Assembly (NCBI GenBank): GCA_964624235.1
Contig: CAZUXY010000040.1
Coordinates: 1 to 46,473 of the forward strand
DNA: 46,473 nt
Source: CAZUXY01 sp964624235
GTDB lineage: Bacteria; Spirochaetota; UBA4802; UBA5368
Reading direction: 5' to 3'
This document shows, one piece after another, positions 35,183-42,717 of this stretch. The notes under the pieces are model-generated. The model did no database searches. It worked only from the letters and a program-made list of their open reading frames with translations, and was not told where the DNA came from. The position numbers and the translations under genes are program-made. The first letter of the stretch is position 1. Each line of letters begins with the position of its first letter.

Positions 35183-36670
35183 TTAAATTCCCTTGGTCCC
35201 GGGGGGTGTGAACTTTTCCTGCGTGTTGAACGGATCCCGGAATTCATGTGTGTTCCTGAAATTCAGCGGTTTGCCGCCGCGGTTGTTCAGGTAACGTCCC
35301 AATTCAAGGTTTATGCCGTCAGGCAGGTTTATACCCGCGGCCGACATGGACTGGCGCAACAGGCTTTCGGCCTTCGAAGCGAAGGCGATGGCGTCACCCA
35401 GCATCCTGCCGGCTTCCGTCGGGTTATGAAAACCGATTGAGTTCTCCGCGCCCATGAACACACCCCGGTAGAATGCTTCCTCATAATATTCCTTCGCCTT
35501 TTCATAAAGTGCCATATTAATTATCTTCCCTCGCGCCCTGTGCGTATTGGCGATTTCAAAAAGCTTAGCCGCAACAGCGGTCTGATAACCCGAGCGTATA
35601 AGCAGTGAAACGGTGCGGTCCTGTATCGCCTTTATACGGTCTTTCAACCTGTCTATGGATTGCGGATGGCAGTTTCCGCATGCAAACAGGTCATTTTTCA
35701 GCGGGCTCATAATGTTATGGTCAGAAATTTTAAACCCTCCTACCCTTTTGTACGGCATATGACAGTCGGCACAGGCCAATCCCGCTCTGAAGTGTACGCT
35801 TCCATTGGTAAAAAACTCGAACTCCGGGTGCCTCATGAATGCCATTTTAAACCCGGTAACTTTCTGGGTCCATTCCCGGTTCGCGGGATCGCTTTTCAGC
35901 ACTTTTATTATGTTCTCAATCGTGATCCTGCCCCATGCGCTCCCCTTCCAGGGGAATACTACGTTGGTCGATTGCATCTTTTCATCCTTCGGGATGAAAT
36001 AGGTGACGTGGCACTGAGCGCACACCGCGGTCCGCATTTCCTGGCGCGTGAAGTCTGTCTTTCCCAGTTCACGAAAACCTTCATGTACGGTCCATCGCGA
36101 CACTTTAAGGTCCATGGTTTTATTATCGTGACAGTCGATGCAGGATACGCCCAGGTTTTGATGTTCTTTCGGTATCAGGCCCACGGCCTCCATATACGGC
36201 ATTCGGAACAGTGCCTTTCCCTGTTCTTTTAAAAGCTTCCCCATGTAGGGCGATTTGCAGGTTATGCAGGCCCCTCCGGCTTTGGTCCTGGACTGGTCGA
36301 TCTCGGCCTGGTCGATCATCATGTAATAATGGCCTCGCGGTTCATTGTATTCGATTCCAAAGCCCCACCCGTTGAACAGCAGCGCCATAAAGGGAAACTC
36401 TGACAGCTTGTCCCAGACGATTTTATCGGTGTCCCATCCCCTTTTATAGAAACTCTTCCCTTTGGGACGCGGCTCCCTGGTCTTCAGCCATGATTCATAT
36501 TCAACCGGGAAGACCACTCCCCACTTGTCGGGATCATACTCATTGTCTTTTATCACGGCGGTTTTAACCAGTTCACCTTTCCTTGGTGAACACCCGTCTA
36601 TAAGAATAAAAAAAGACAAAAGAAAAACCGCAGCGGCTGTTCCCACATAGATAAGTGTTTTACGCTGCAT
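35183..36670 (-). CDS. nrfA: Ammonia-forming cytochrome c nitrite reductase NrfA
   Basis: NrfA reduces nitrite to ammonia with six electrons outside the cytoplasm. Five haem sites are seen: the catalytic C-I-T-C-K (135-139), C-I-D-C-H (177-181), C-A-Q-C-H (217-221), C-A-D-C-H (300-304) and C-G-N-C-H (331-335). The active-site Tyr and His appear to be Y224 and H281. The usual C-H-V-E-Y-Y and K-x-Q-H calcium motifs read C-H-V-T-Y-F (T223) and F-x-R-H (F278, R280), implying a calcium-independent type. The N-terminus is a signal/anchor, with C27 as a possible lipidation site. GGGAGG precedes the ATG. It lies 21 bp after nrfH. Confidence 0.95.
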   Translation of the reverse strand: MQRKTLIYVGTAAAVFLLSFFILIDGCSPRKGELVKTAVIKDNEYDPDKWGVVFPVEYESWLKTREPRPKGKSFYKRGWDTDKIVWDKLSEFPFMALLFNGWGFGIEYNEPRGHYYMMIDQAEIDQSRTKAGGACITCKSPYMGKLLKEQGKALFRMPYMEAVGLIPKEHQNLGVSCIDCHDNKTMDLKVSRWTVHEGFRELGKTDFTRQEMRTAVCAQCHVTYFIPKDEKMQSTNVVFPWKGSAWGRITIENIIKVLKSDPANREWTQKVTGFKMAFMRHPEFEFFTNGSVHFRAGLACADCHMPYKRVGGFKISDHNIMSPLKNDLFACGNCHPQSIDRLKDRIKAIQDRTVSLLIRSGYQTAVAAKLFEIANTHRARGKIINMALYEKAKEYYEEAFYRGVFMGAENSIGFHNPTEAGRMLGDAIAFASKAESLLRQSMSAAGINLPDGINLELGRYLNNRGGKPLNFRNTHEFRDPFNTQEKFTPPGTKGI

Positions 36671-36691
36671 TCCACTCCTCCCTGTACTATG

Positions 36692-37150
36692 TTAGAATTC
36701 ACCGGTCCTGTTATGCCAGAGTTTTCTATGACACTCCCAGCAGTTCATGGCATCTGTGGATATCCTGGATACCGTTTCCGAGTGGCATCGTACGCAATTC
36801 GATTGAATGGTTTTTCGCGCGTGTCGCGACGAATGAACAGGTTCGGGCACTAGTCCGGTATAAAAAAATATCACATCCTTTATTCCATCGAGCCCCTTCC
36901 AGAGATAATGGTTGACGAAGTTGTTATTGGGCAGATGACAGTCGATGCATTTAATCTGTGCGTGTTTCCCCGAGTAAAACCAGTCATCATACTGTGTTTG
37001 CATCACATGGCAGCTTGCGCAATACTCCGGTGTTTCTGTTTTTTTCATGAAGGCGGCTGTCGATACCCCCATACCGATAACAATGATAAAAGCTATCAAT
37101 CCGGCGATGAAAGGCTTCTTCTTAACGAATGTGATGAGCATCTGTTTCAT
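36692..37150 (-). CDS. nrfH: Cytochrome c nitrite reductase small subunit NrfH
   Basis: This 152-residue quinol dehydrogenase of the NapC/NirT family passes electrons from menaquinol to NrfA. It has one membrane helix (about 14-34) and four haem sites: C-A-S-C-H-V-M (44-50, the Met a probable ligand), C-I-D-C-H (68-72), C-V-R-C-H (119-123) and C-W-E-C-H (137-141). The ATG at 37150 is chosen because AAGGA lies seven bases upstream; an earlier in-frame ATG would add eight residues. It is the first gene of the nrfHA pair. Confidence 0.94.
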   Translation of the reverse strand: MKQMLITFVKKKPFIAGLIAFIIVIGMGVSTAAFMKKTETPEYCASCHVMQTQYDDWFYSGKHAQIKCIDCHLPNNNFVNHYLWKGLDGIKDVIFFYTGLVPEPVHSSRHARKTIQSNCVRCHSETVSRISTDAMNCWECHRKLWHNRTGEF

Positions 37151-37247
37151 TAGATATTCCTTGCGGAATTTCATTCTTTAAGAATGCTGATGATCGGTTT
37201 AAAAGTATCCGGATAAGATGTTACGGATGCTGTGATAAAGTACACCA

Positions 37248-37267
37248 TTGATTTTAATGAAAATCAA
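37248..37267. promoter_or_regulatory. 20-bp palindrome between nrfHA and the DsrE gene
   Basis: TTGATTTT-AATG-AAAATCAA is an exact 8+8-bp inverted repeat, 98 bp from nrfH and 190 bp from the DsrE gene. Its outer TTGAT...ATCAA resembles FNR-type half-sites but with 10, not 4, bases between. A CRP/FNR-type or other oxygen/nitrogen-oxide regulator is inferred. Confidence 0.45.
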
Positions 37268-37412
37268 GTACATAATTTCATCGGTTTTCAGTGCTTCCAG
37301 TCTCACATCCCTAAAAAAGCATGTCTTGCAACTACATCAATTTCTTTTTCATTGAAACTTTAACGCATATGCTTTTCACTTTCCTGAAAATGGTAGAAAA
37401 AATGATGGAATA

Positions 37413-37418
37413 TATAAT
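37413..37418 (+). promoter_or_regulatory. Perfect TATAAT box before the DsrE gene
   Basis: A perfect TATAAT lies 38 bp before the DsrE-like start codon. No good -35 element is 16-18 bp upstream, as in activator-dependent promoters. The remaining bases between 37151 and 37412 hold no gene that I can support. Confidence 0.4.
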
Positions 37419-37456
37419 CCTACTGTTGCAATATTGACGATCGTGAGGAGGTTATC

Positions 37457-37804
37457 ATGGCGGATACAAACAACAGTCTGGTGGTACTCTGGACCAGCGG
37501 TGACCGCGAAATTGCGCTCAGCATGGCGTTCATGTACGCACATAACGCAAAGCTTTACAACTGGTGGGAAACCGTTACGCTGATAGTATGGGGACCTTCG
37601 TCTAAACTTCTGAGTATAGACGAAGAACTGCAGCAGCATATAAAGAAAATGCAGGATGACGGTGTATACGTGGAAGCATGCCGTGCCTGTGCCGATCTTT
37701 ACGGTACCGCTGAATTCCTGAAAGGCCTGGGAATTAAGGTTCGTTACATGGGAGAACCCTTCACGCAGTATCTTAAGGAAGGGAGAAAAGTGATTACCGT
37801 ATGA
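37457..37804 (+). CDS. DsrE-like small protein with C-x-x-C
   Basis: This 115-residue protein has the DsrE/DsrF fold pattern: an N-terminal strand V-V-L-W-T-S-G-D, then the helix A-L-S-M-A-F-M-Y, then V-T-L-I-V-W-G-P-S. A redox pair, C75-R-A-C78, lies before the last helix. DsrE-like proteins carry sulfur as persulfide between partners or are subunits of unknown role. GAGGAGG precedes the ATG at an ideal distance, so strong translation is likely. It is divergent from nrfHA, and an intrinsic terminator follows. Confidence 0.82.
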   Translation: MADTNNSLVVLWTSGDREIALSMAFMYAHNAKLYNWWETVTLIVWGPSSKLLSIDEELQQHIKKMQDDGVYVEACRACADLYGTAEFLKGLGIKVRYMGEPFTQYLKEGRKVITV

Positions 37805-37860
37805 CCGATTCCTTTGATGGTTCATGGGAACCATGATGCATTTACGTCATATTCATACTG

Positions 37861-37893
37861 AAAGACCGGCCCCAATGGAGGAGCCGGTCTTTT
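37861..37893 (+). terminator. Intrinsic terminator after the DsrE gene
   Basis: A perfect 10-bp stem, AAAGACCGGC/GCCGGTCTTT, with a 12-nt loop is followed by a short T run. It lies about 55 bp after the stop and also between two converging genes, so it may act both ways. Confidence 0.75.
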
Positions 37894-37925
37894 AAAATTC
37901 AAATTTAATATGATCCGCGGTTTTT

Positions 37926-39158
37926 TCAGGCTTTCTGCAGCACCAGTTTCTCGCCGGGCCATTTGTCGAAATACCATGTGTGGGCGAGCATAAGCGCAAT
38001 AAGTAAACTCACCGCAGACAAAGGAAACTGATTCGGGTGGGAATACGCCTTCTGGGTCCCCAGCAGCATGGGGCTGAATTTGTAATAAAGTATATAAAAT
38101 CCCAGCGTGGTGAATCCTACTATTACCGTACGAACCAGTATATTCACCTCGCGGGAATATTTGGTCGGCCAGTTGTTGAAGTATATGCCATGGATCAGGG
38201 CCATCAGCAGGGCAAACATGGCGGTTTCGCCCGCATGCAGATAACGCCAGTCGACTGACATTTCTCTCGCAGAACCGCGTACCGCAGGTCCCCATACCAC
38301 TTCCTGTAGAAAAACAAAACCCAAAAACAGGATCATGGCGAAGGCAAACGTACCGAATATTCCCGTCAGTCCCCTCCATGGCTGTTTCTGCACCAGGTTT
38401 ATCGGCCATCCCTCATACAGAACCTGAATGATCCATATAGATGCCGTCCAGGAAACCATCCAGCCGAGGTTGAACCTGCCGCTGAGCGTGTTGACCATCC
38501 TCTCCCACCAGGGGAACGCCGCCGCGAACTCCTGCCACGGGTAAAAAAGGATGCCCATATGCGGGTGGAGCACCAGTGTGTAAAACACCGTGACGAAGAA
38601 AAGCAGCATGATCAGGCTGGTGTGCCTTGCCGTGTGCCCCTCAATCTTCCTCTCAGGCCAGTTGTACCAGTGCAGTGACCAGATGGGGATGATCATCGCC
38701 ATGGTGGCCCCCACGAACAGGATTGCCATAGAAGAATACTCACGTGAATTGTAGGGATTGATTTTCAGCTTTTCCAGTATGCTCTCGGAAAAATATGAAA
38801 TTCCCATGTGGCCTATTATCTGCTGAAATACCACATATACCATAATGATCGCGAAGGCCAGGCTCAATCCCAACATGACCAGCCCCTTGATCATAGGGTG
38901 CTTTTTCAAAAGAAAATCACCCGAAACCGGCCAGTAGCGATAAATCAGTACCGATGTCAGCACGCCCACCAGCAGCCATTGAACATAAGAGTATCCCCAC
39001 ATTGGGGTATACATTCTCATATACCCCTTGGGATTCATGAACACATACCATAACACCATGAACAGCACAAAGAGTATTGCGGTATTCATTAAACCTGAAC
39101 CCAGAATACCGAAACGAGGCGCTATTTTTCTGTCCTCAAGCCAGTAATTAATCTTCAT
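37926..39158 (-). CDS. Unrecognised membrane protein of about 10 helices with five W-P repeats
   Basis: This 410-residue inner-membrane protein is not assigned. About ten helices group as five hairpins, at roughly 23-75, 90-164, 181-248, 264-327 and 339-395. Each second helix ends with an aromatic residue two to four positions before Trp-Pro: Y-R-Y-W-P (76-77), W-Y-N-W-P (167-168), Y-E-G-W-P (251-252), F-N-N-W-P (330-331) and F-D-K-W-P (400-401). This implies internal duplication of a two-helix unit. Histidines cluster at helix ends (L-H-P-H-M-G near 198-200). The ATG at 39158 has AGGAGG 10 bases upstream, which overlaps the MBL stop TAG; a TTG at 39164 is the alternative. It is likely coupled to the MBL hydrolase. 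Confidence 0.72.
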   Translation of the reverse strand: MKINYWLEDRKIAPRFGILGSGLMNTAILFVLFMVLWYVFMNPKGYMRMYTPMWGYSYVQWLLVGVLTSVLIYRYWPVSGDFLLKKHPMIKGLVMLGLSLAFAIIMVYVVFQQIIGHMGISYFSESILEKLKINPYNSREYSSMAILFVGATMAMIIPIWSLHWYNWPERKIEGHTARHTSLIMLLFFVTVFYTLVLHPHMGILFYPWQEFAAAFPWWERMVNTLSGRFNLGWMVSWTASIWIIQVLYEGWPINLVQKQPWRGLTGIFGTFAFAMILFLGFVFLQEVVWGPAVRGSAREMSVDWRYLHAGETAMFALLMALIHGIYFNNWPTKYSREVNILVRTVIVGFTTLGFYILYYKFSPMLLGTQKAYSHPNQFPLSAVSLLIALMLAHTWYFDKWPGEKLVLQKA

Positions 39159-39172
39159 AACCAATCATCCTC

Positions 39173-40261
39173 CTAGATAACAAAGGTATCGCCGTTGCCG
39201 AGGTAAATGTCACGCTTGGTTTTATTCTTGCCGCTGCCCTTTACCACAGGCAGCCCCTGCTTGATCATCTTCTCAACGGTGATATATCCCGTACAGTGAT
39301 TACAGCCCAGCATTTCAAGTTTGTATTTAGACAGGTTCCTGACCAGATCGTCATTAAGCGGATCCCAGTCCTCGTAGGGGGAAACATGGAGACCACCGTA
39401 AGCGGCATAGAGTTTCTCGGAACCCTTGATATTACTGCTGATCCATTCCATCAGGGTAATCAGTCCCATGTGACAGCAACCCGTCACCGTTGCGATCCCT
39501 TTGTCCTTAACGTTGAATATCAAAACCTGTTCCCCGTAAACTCCCCTTCCGCAGGGAACACCGAAAACCGCCGCGGCCACACCGGGGTACAGCTTGTACA
39601 TTTTCCCTTCATCATGTTTAATGAGTTTTCCGCGATGAGGAATGCAGTTGGAGATAGGTGGTTTCTCGAACTTGTACCCTGACAACAACTGATAGCTCCT
39701 CTTCATGAAGGTATTGGGTATCATCATTGTGATATCGGGATAATGCTGGAACACCGCCTGTATTCCCCAGAAATGATCATAATGATCATGACTCACAAAA
39801 AAAAGATCGACCTGCCTGGACTTCAGCAGTTTATCAATCCCTTCCTGCTGGTAACGATGAGTCATCCACTCGACGTTCCATCCTGTATCCAGGAGTATCT
39901 TTTTACGGGAACCGTCGAGAAACTCTACGTCAAGAAAGTGGCACGATCCCCCGGCATTGTTGCCCTTGTATCCGTCTTTTACTCCGGTGCTGCTGAATTT
40001 CACGTCATACTGGCTTACCAGTCCGCCGCCGGCTTTTTTAAAATCGCCCATCTGCACTTTGTTGTTGAACCAGCTGGTCTCGGAAATGCATTTCACCGTT
40101 ACGCTTTTACACTGGCCTATATCCACCGGGTTTTGTTCTTTTTTGGAAATAAACGCGCTCTTAAACACCGTAGAGGTCAATCCCTGTGCGGCGAAAAAGC
40201 CTCCCACCGTACCTATTGACATTCCTTTAATAAAATTCTTTCGTGTAACCTGATCACTCAT
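39173..40261 (-). CDS. Tat-exported metallo-beta-lactamase-fold hydrolase (COG1237-like)
   Basis: This 362-residue MBL-fold enzyme is probably periplasmic. The N-terminus T-R-K-N-F-I-K-G-M (6-14) plus a small-residue helix resembles a twin-arginine signal with an R-K pair. The zinc motif H-D-H-Y-D-H is at 158-163. Later T-G-C-C-H (260-264), G-G-L-H (289-292) and H-C-T-G (322-325) match my memory of COG1237 hydrolases, some of which act in folate or methanopterin chemistry. Many cysteines (51, 58, 107, 206, 237, 262, 263, 320, 324) are unusual. GAGGAGG precedes the ATG. The substrate is unknown; the partner is likely the following membrane protein. Confidence 0.85.
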   Translation of the reverse strand: MSDQVTRKNFIKGMSIGTVGGFFAAQGLTSTVFKSAFISKKEQNPVDIGQCKSVTVKCISETSWFNNKVQMGDFKKAGGGLVSQYDVKFSSTGVKDGYKGNNAGGSCHFLDVEFLDGSRKKILLDTGWNVEWMTHRYQQEGIDKLLKSRQVDLFFVSHDHYDHFWGIQAVFQHYPDITMMIPNTFMKRSYQLLSGYKFEKPPISNCIPHRGKLIKHDEGKMYKLYPGVAAAVFGVPCGRGVYGEQVLIFNVKDKGIATVTGCCHMGLITLMEWISSNIKGSEKLYAAYGGLHVSPYEDWDPLNDDLVRNLSKYKLEMLGCNHCTGYITVEKMIKQGLPVVKGSGKNKTKRDIYLGNGDTFVI

Positions 40262-40405
40262 TACATTACACCTCCTCGCGTTAATGTCTGCACTGATTAA
40301 TTCTTAAGGCTGCTTCGGTTAAAACGCACCCGGTAATACATAGCACTGATACTTACCGGTTTTCTCTCCGGCCGTAACTTGCAGTCCGTCCTTTTGGACC
40401 GCATA

Positions 40406-40507
40406 CTACCATATCGCCGCGACTTTAATGACTCCGAGAAATACCACAACACCAATCACCAGCCCCGCAATCAAGCCCGGCAGATAACCCTGACCCAATT
40501 TGCTCAT
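40406..40507 (-). CDS. 33-residue single-helix membrane peptide
   Basis: A short frame starts at ATG 40507 with GGAGG eight bases upstream and ends at TAG 40406. The peptide begins M-S-K-L-G-Q-G-Y-L-P-G and is then one hydrophobic helix of about 20 residues (L-I-A-G-L-V-I-G-V-V-V-F-L-G-V-I), ending V-A-A-I-W. It lies between the His-rich and MBL genes in the same direction, as expected for a small subunit of a membrane complex. No similarity is claimed. Confidence 0.6.
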   Translation of the reverse strand: MSKLGQGYLPGLIAGLVIGVVVFLGVIKVAAIW

Positions 40508-40563
40508 TATACTTACCTCCACGCGGAATTAAATATTCAAAACGGCCGATCACAATACTGTAT

Positions 40564-41358
40564 TCAATGACCGCCCGGTTTGTTGCCCTTAAACCCAAAT
40601 CCCGCACTATTGATATCATAGTCATTGATTCCCATGCGGATATCCGGTTTAGCCTTTACACCGGTATCCTCTATTAAATCAACACAGAATGACATCGCTA
40701 TGTCCCAGGAAGGAACGTTGCGGTCCGTTCCCCGGGCACAAATTATCACCTCTGGTTCTTTTGCATCATCCGTCCTTACAGAAATATCCGTGATCGCCAT
40801 GGTTGCCGAACGTGACGGCGCTTCCAGATTCAGTGAGTCGATTTCACCCTCTTTGTTGAACTGAAACACAATCTGACCCAGCAGATAGAGGCAGGTGTTG
40901 AGCCCCTCCCTGGCCTCGGTAGTAGGAATCCCCTTTCCGTTCGCAAGATCCTCCATATGATTATGGCCGCATTCATGTGCATGCGCGTGTTCCTGTTCGT
41001 GCATCAAGCAGGTCGCAAGGAATTCAACCCCGGTTTTACTGAACATATCGCTGACCCGCACCAGTTGTTCCGCATATGAAAAATCACCAAAGTCTTCTTC
41101 CTCTATATCAGGATAATAATAGATGTTAAATATAATTTTACTCTTTTCCTGAGGTGATTGCCCCGGCATTTCTTTCAGCCCGAAAACACCGCGCCGTTTC
41201 TTCGTCCAGAAAAACCATCCCCTGGGCGGGATCCAGTCATAACTGATATAACGGAAATGCGATTTCTCACGAGCGTTTTCACGATGTATGATTGAATAAA
41301 TCCAGCCATCCATGATGGTTTTTATATTTTCGAAAGGTTGTACTTTCACCACATTCAT
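40564..41358 (-). CDS. His-rich protein of unknown function, possible metal binder
   Basis: This 264-residue soluble protein is not recognised. Its striking feature is a metal-binding-like cluster at 120-134, with H120, H124, H126, H128, C130, H132 and H134 alternating with Glu. The N-terminal third is aromatic and basic (W-I-P-P-R-G-W-F-F-W). The C-terminal half has V-I-I-C-A-R-G-T and other short strands, ending K-G-N-K-P-G-G-H. There is no signal peptide. The ATG has no clear ribosome site. It lies 56 bp before the 33-residue peptide, and a role in metal supply for the MBL enzyme is speculation. Confidence 0.6.
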   Translation of the reverse strand: MNVVKVQPFENIKTIMDGWIYSIIHRENAREKSHFRYISYDWIPPRGWFFWTKKRRGVFGLKEMPGQSPQEKSKIIFNIYYYPDIEEEDFGDFSYAEQLVRVSDMFSKTGVEFLATCLMHEQEHAHAHECGHNHMEDLANGKGIPTTEAREGLNTCLYLLGQIVFQFNKEGEIDSLNLEAPSRSATMAITDISVRTDDAKEPEVIICARGTDRNVPSWDIAMSFCVDLIEDTGVKAKPDIRMGINDYDINSAGFGFKGNKPGGH

Positions 41359-41403
41359 CTTTGCGTGGATTGCTTCATTCTATAAACTTTTCTTCCTGCA
41401 TGC

Positions 41404-41679
41404 TTATATTTCCCGGGAGGGAATCTCCTCTTCCCTTTTCCCGAATAATTCCCTGGCTATTTCCAGTTTGGATCTTCCCTCGGTCGCAATACCACGTTCC
41501 TTTGCGGCGTTTATAATGTCCTCCAGCGGCATTTCAGCGAACAATGCGTAACATCGTTCGTAGGAGTCAAAAAAATTCCCTGTATCAATATTCTCAAAAC
41601 AACTCCTGTTCTCCTCTTCCTGCTCTTTTCCAAGCAAGTAATTCATCAGGGATCCGATTAACATTTTCCGTCCTATCAT
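41404..41679 (-). CDS. Small acidic protein of unknown function
   Basis: A 91-residue protein is read from ATG 41679, chosen because GGAGG lies five bases upstream; an earlier frame start would add nine residues. It is rich in Glu, Lys and Arg. Residues about 55-85 (L-E-D-I-I-N-A-A-K-E-R-G-I-A-T-E-G-R-S-K) resemble the helix-turn-helix of SAP-type motifs, though weakly. It heads the leftward set with the His-rich gene 45 bp downstream. No function is assigned. Confidence 0.5.
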   Translation of the reverse strand: MIGRKMLIGSLMNYLLGKEQEEENRSCFENIDTGNFFDSYERCYALFAEMPLEDIINAAKERGIATEGRSKLEIARELFGKREEEIPSREI

Positions 41680-42309
41680 GGCTTCCTCCAGAACTACTTT
41701 GTACACAGACTTCGACTTCTTTTCAAAATAAAATGAGGTCGCACCAAAACCATCAGCACCACCTCACTTGATCACTTGATGAAAAATCACTTTATTCAGT
41801 ACTTCACACTATCCAGGGACAATCCCTCTTACACTCCTTTTCCTTCATTGCCTGCGTAGTATATTTTTTTTAAACAACAGGTACATAAGTATTATATGCA
41901 TTATTCATTCCATATGCAAACTAAATACAGTTTTTAAGCATGATTGTCATCGGGTCACTATTATTTCGCTTAATAGTGGCCCGATAACCCGTTGTAATAA
42001 ATGAACCGGACAGCAAAACCATATAATGAGCATCTTTTTAATAATCTAAAACGTGGAATTTAACCGCACATAAGCAGGGAAAATAATTATTCATATGCAT
42101 TTTACAATAATCAATCATCATCTGCTTTTGCATTATGCAATGAATACCGGAGGAGTCGCAGACTTATGAATCACTTAAAAATGTTGTAGATGCGGAGAAC
42201 AACGGATTAATTCATAATATCGCTATTAAGAATATAATCTTAATATCCATGCAGTTTGTAGAAATATTATAATGCGGAAATTACTGAGTTTGTTATATCT
42301 GCGCACGAA
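41680..42309. other. Gene-free AT-rich region of 630 bp
   Basis: I can support no gene here. It contains a large hairpin (41949-41985), the palindrome TTGCATTATGCAA (42128-42140), and an open stretch of about 43 codons after 42145 without a standard start. Promoters for the leftward set ending at 41404 must lie in the left part. It may be an operator-rich or decayed region. Confidence 0.5.
41949..41985. repeat. 15-bp inverted repeat hairpin
   Basis: The arms ATCGGGTCACTATTA (41949-41963) and TAATAGTGGCCCGAT (41971-41985) pair with one G-T mismatch around a 7-nt loop. No T run follows, so an ordinary intrinsic terminator is unlikely. Confidence 0.65.
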
Positions 42310-42717
42310 TTACCCTGATCCAAGCAGCTCGATCATGCCCCTGTTTGCGTCCACCCTGACCCGGTCGCCGGTTTTTATTATTGTAAAGATATCGGCCTCG
42401 GGTTTATCCACCGCCGGTATTTCAGTAACGATAAGCGCCCCTGAAAGAATGGGTTCGCTCTCCGTACATATCACCGCCGCGGGTAGGCTCCCTTTTTTTC
42501 TTGCGTTCCATGCCGCCGAGTCGTTGGAGGCCGACCCCTTCCCCACAGTGAAGATAAAGATCTTTCCCGCCACCTTCGTTCCCCTGAGGGGGTGATGAGG
42601 CCCCGTCAGTTCACCTGTTTCCTGATCGAGGTCCCCCATAAAAGAAAATCCCCCGTTGTAAACCACCGCCTCACCTTCCGCGACGCCTCTGCTGATCGGA
42701 TGAGCTTTTATTTCCAT
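42310..42717 (-). CDS. Aconitase X swivel-domain (small) subunit, DUF126
   Basis: This 135-residue protein matches the DUF126 swivelling subunit of aconitase-X-type dehydratases. Features are an early P-I-S-R-G-V-A-E-G-E-A, then F-x-G-D-x-D, G-P-H-H-P-L-R-G, and the conserved serine motif G-K-G-S-A-S-N-D-S-A (about residues 61-70). The ATG at 42717 is chosen because the family starts there and the large-subunit gene ends inside this start (10-bp overlap). It forms one two-chain enzyme with the next entry. Confidence 0.88.
   Translation of the reverse strand: MEIKAHPISRGVAEGEAVVYNGGFSFMGDLDQETGELTGPHHPLRGTKVAGKIFIFTVGKGSASNDSAAWNARKKGSLPAAVICTESEPILSGALIVTEIPAVDKPEADIFTIIKTGDRVRVDANRGMIELLGSG

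Noticed and set aside
41949..41985. CRISPR repeat or insertion-sequence end
   Set aside because: Only one hairpin copy is seen, with no spacers, direct repeats or transposase frame beside it.
42145..42275. Short frame after 42145 as a gene (about 43 codons)
   Set aside because: It has no ATG, GTG or TTG start in frame; the nearby ATG with GGAGGAG gives only seven codons.
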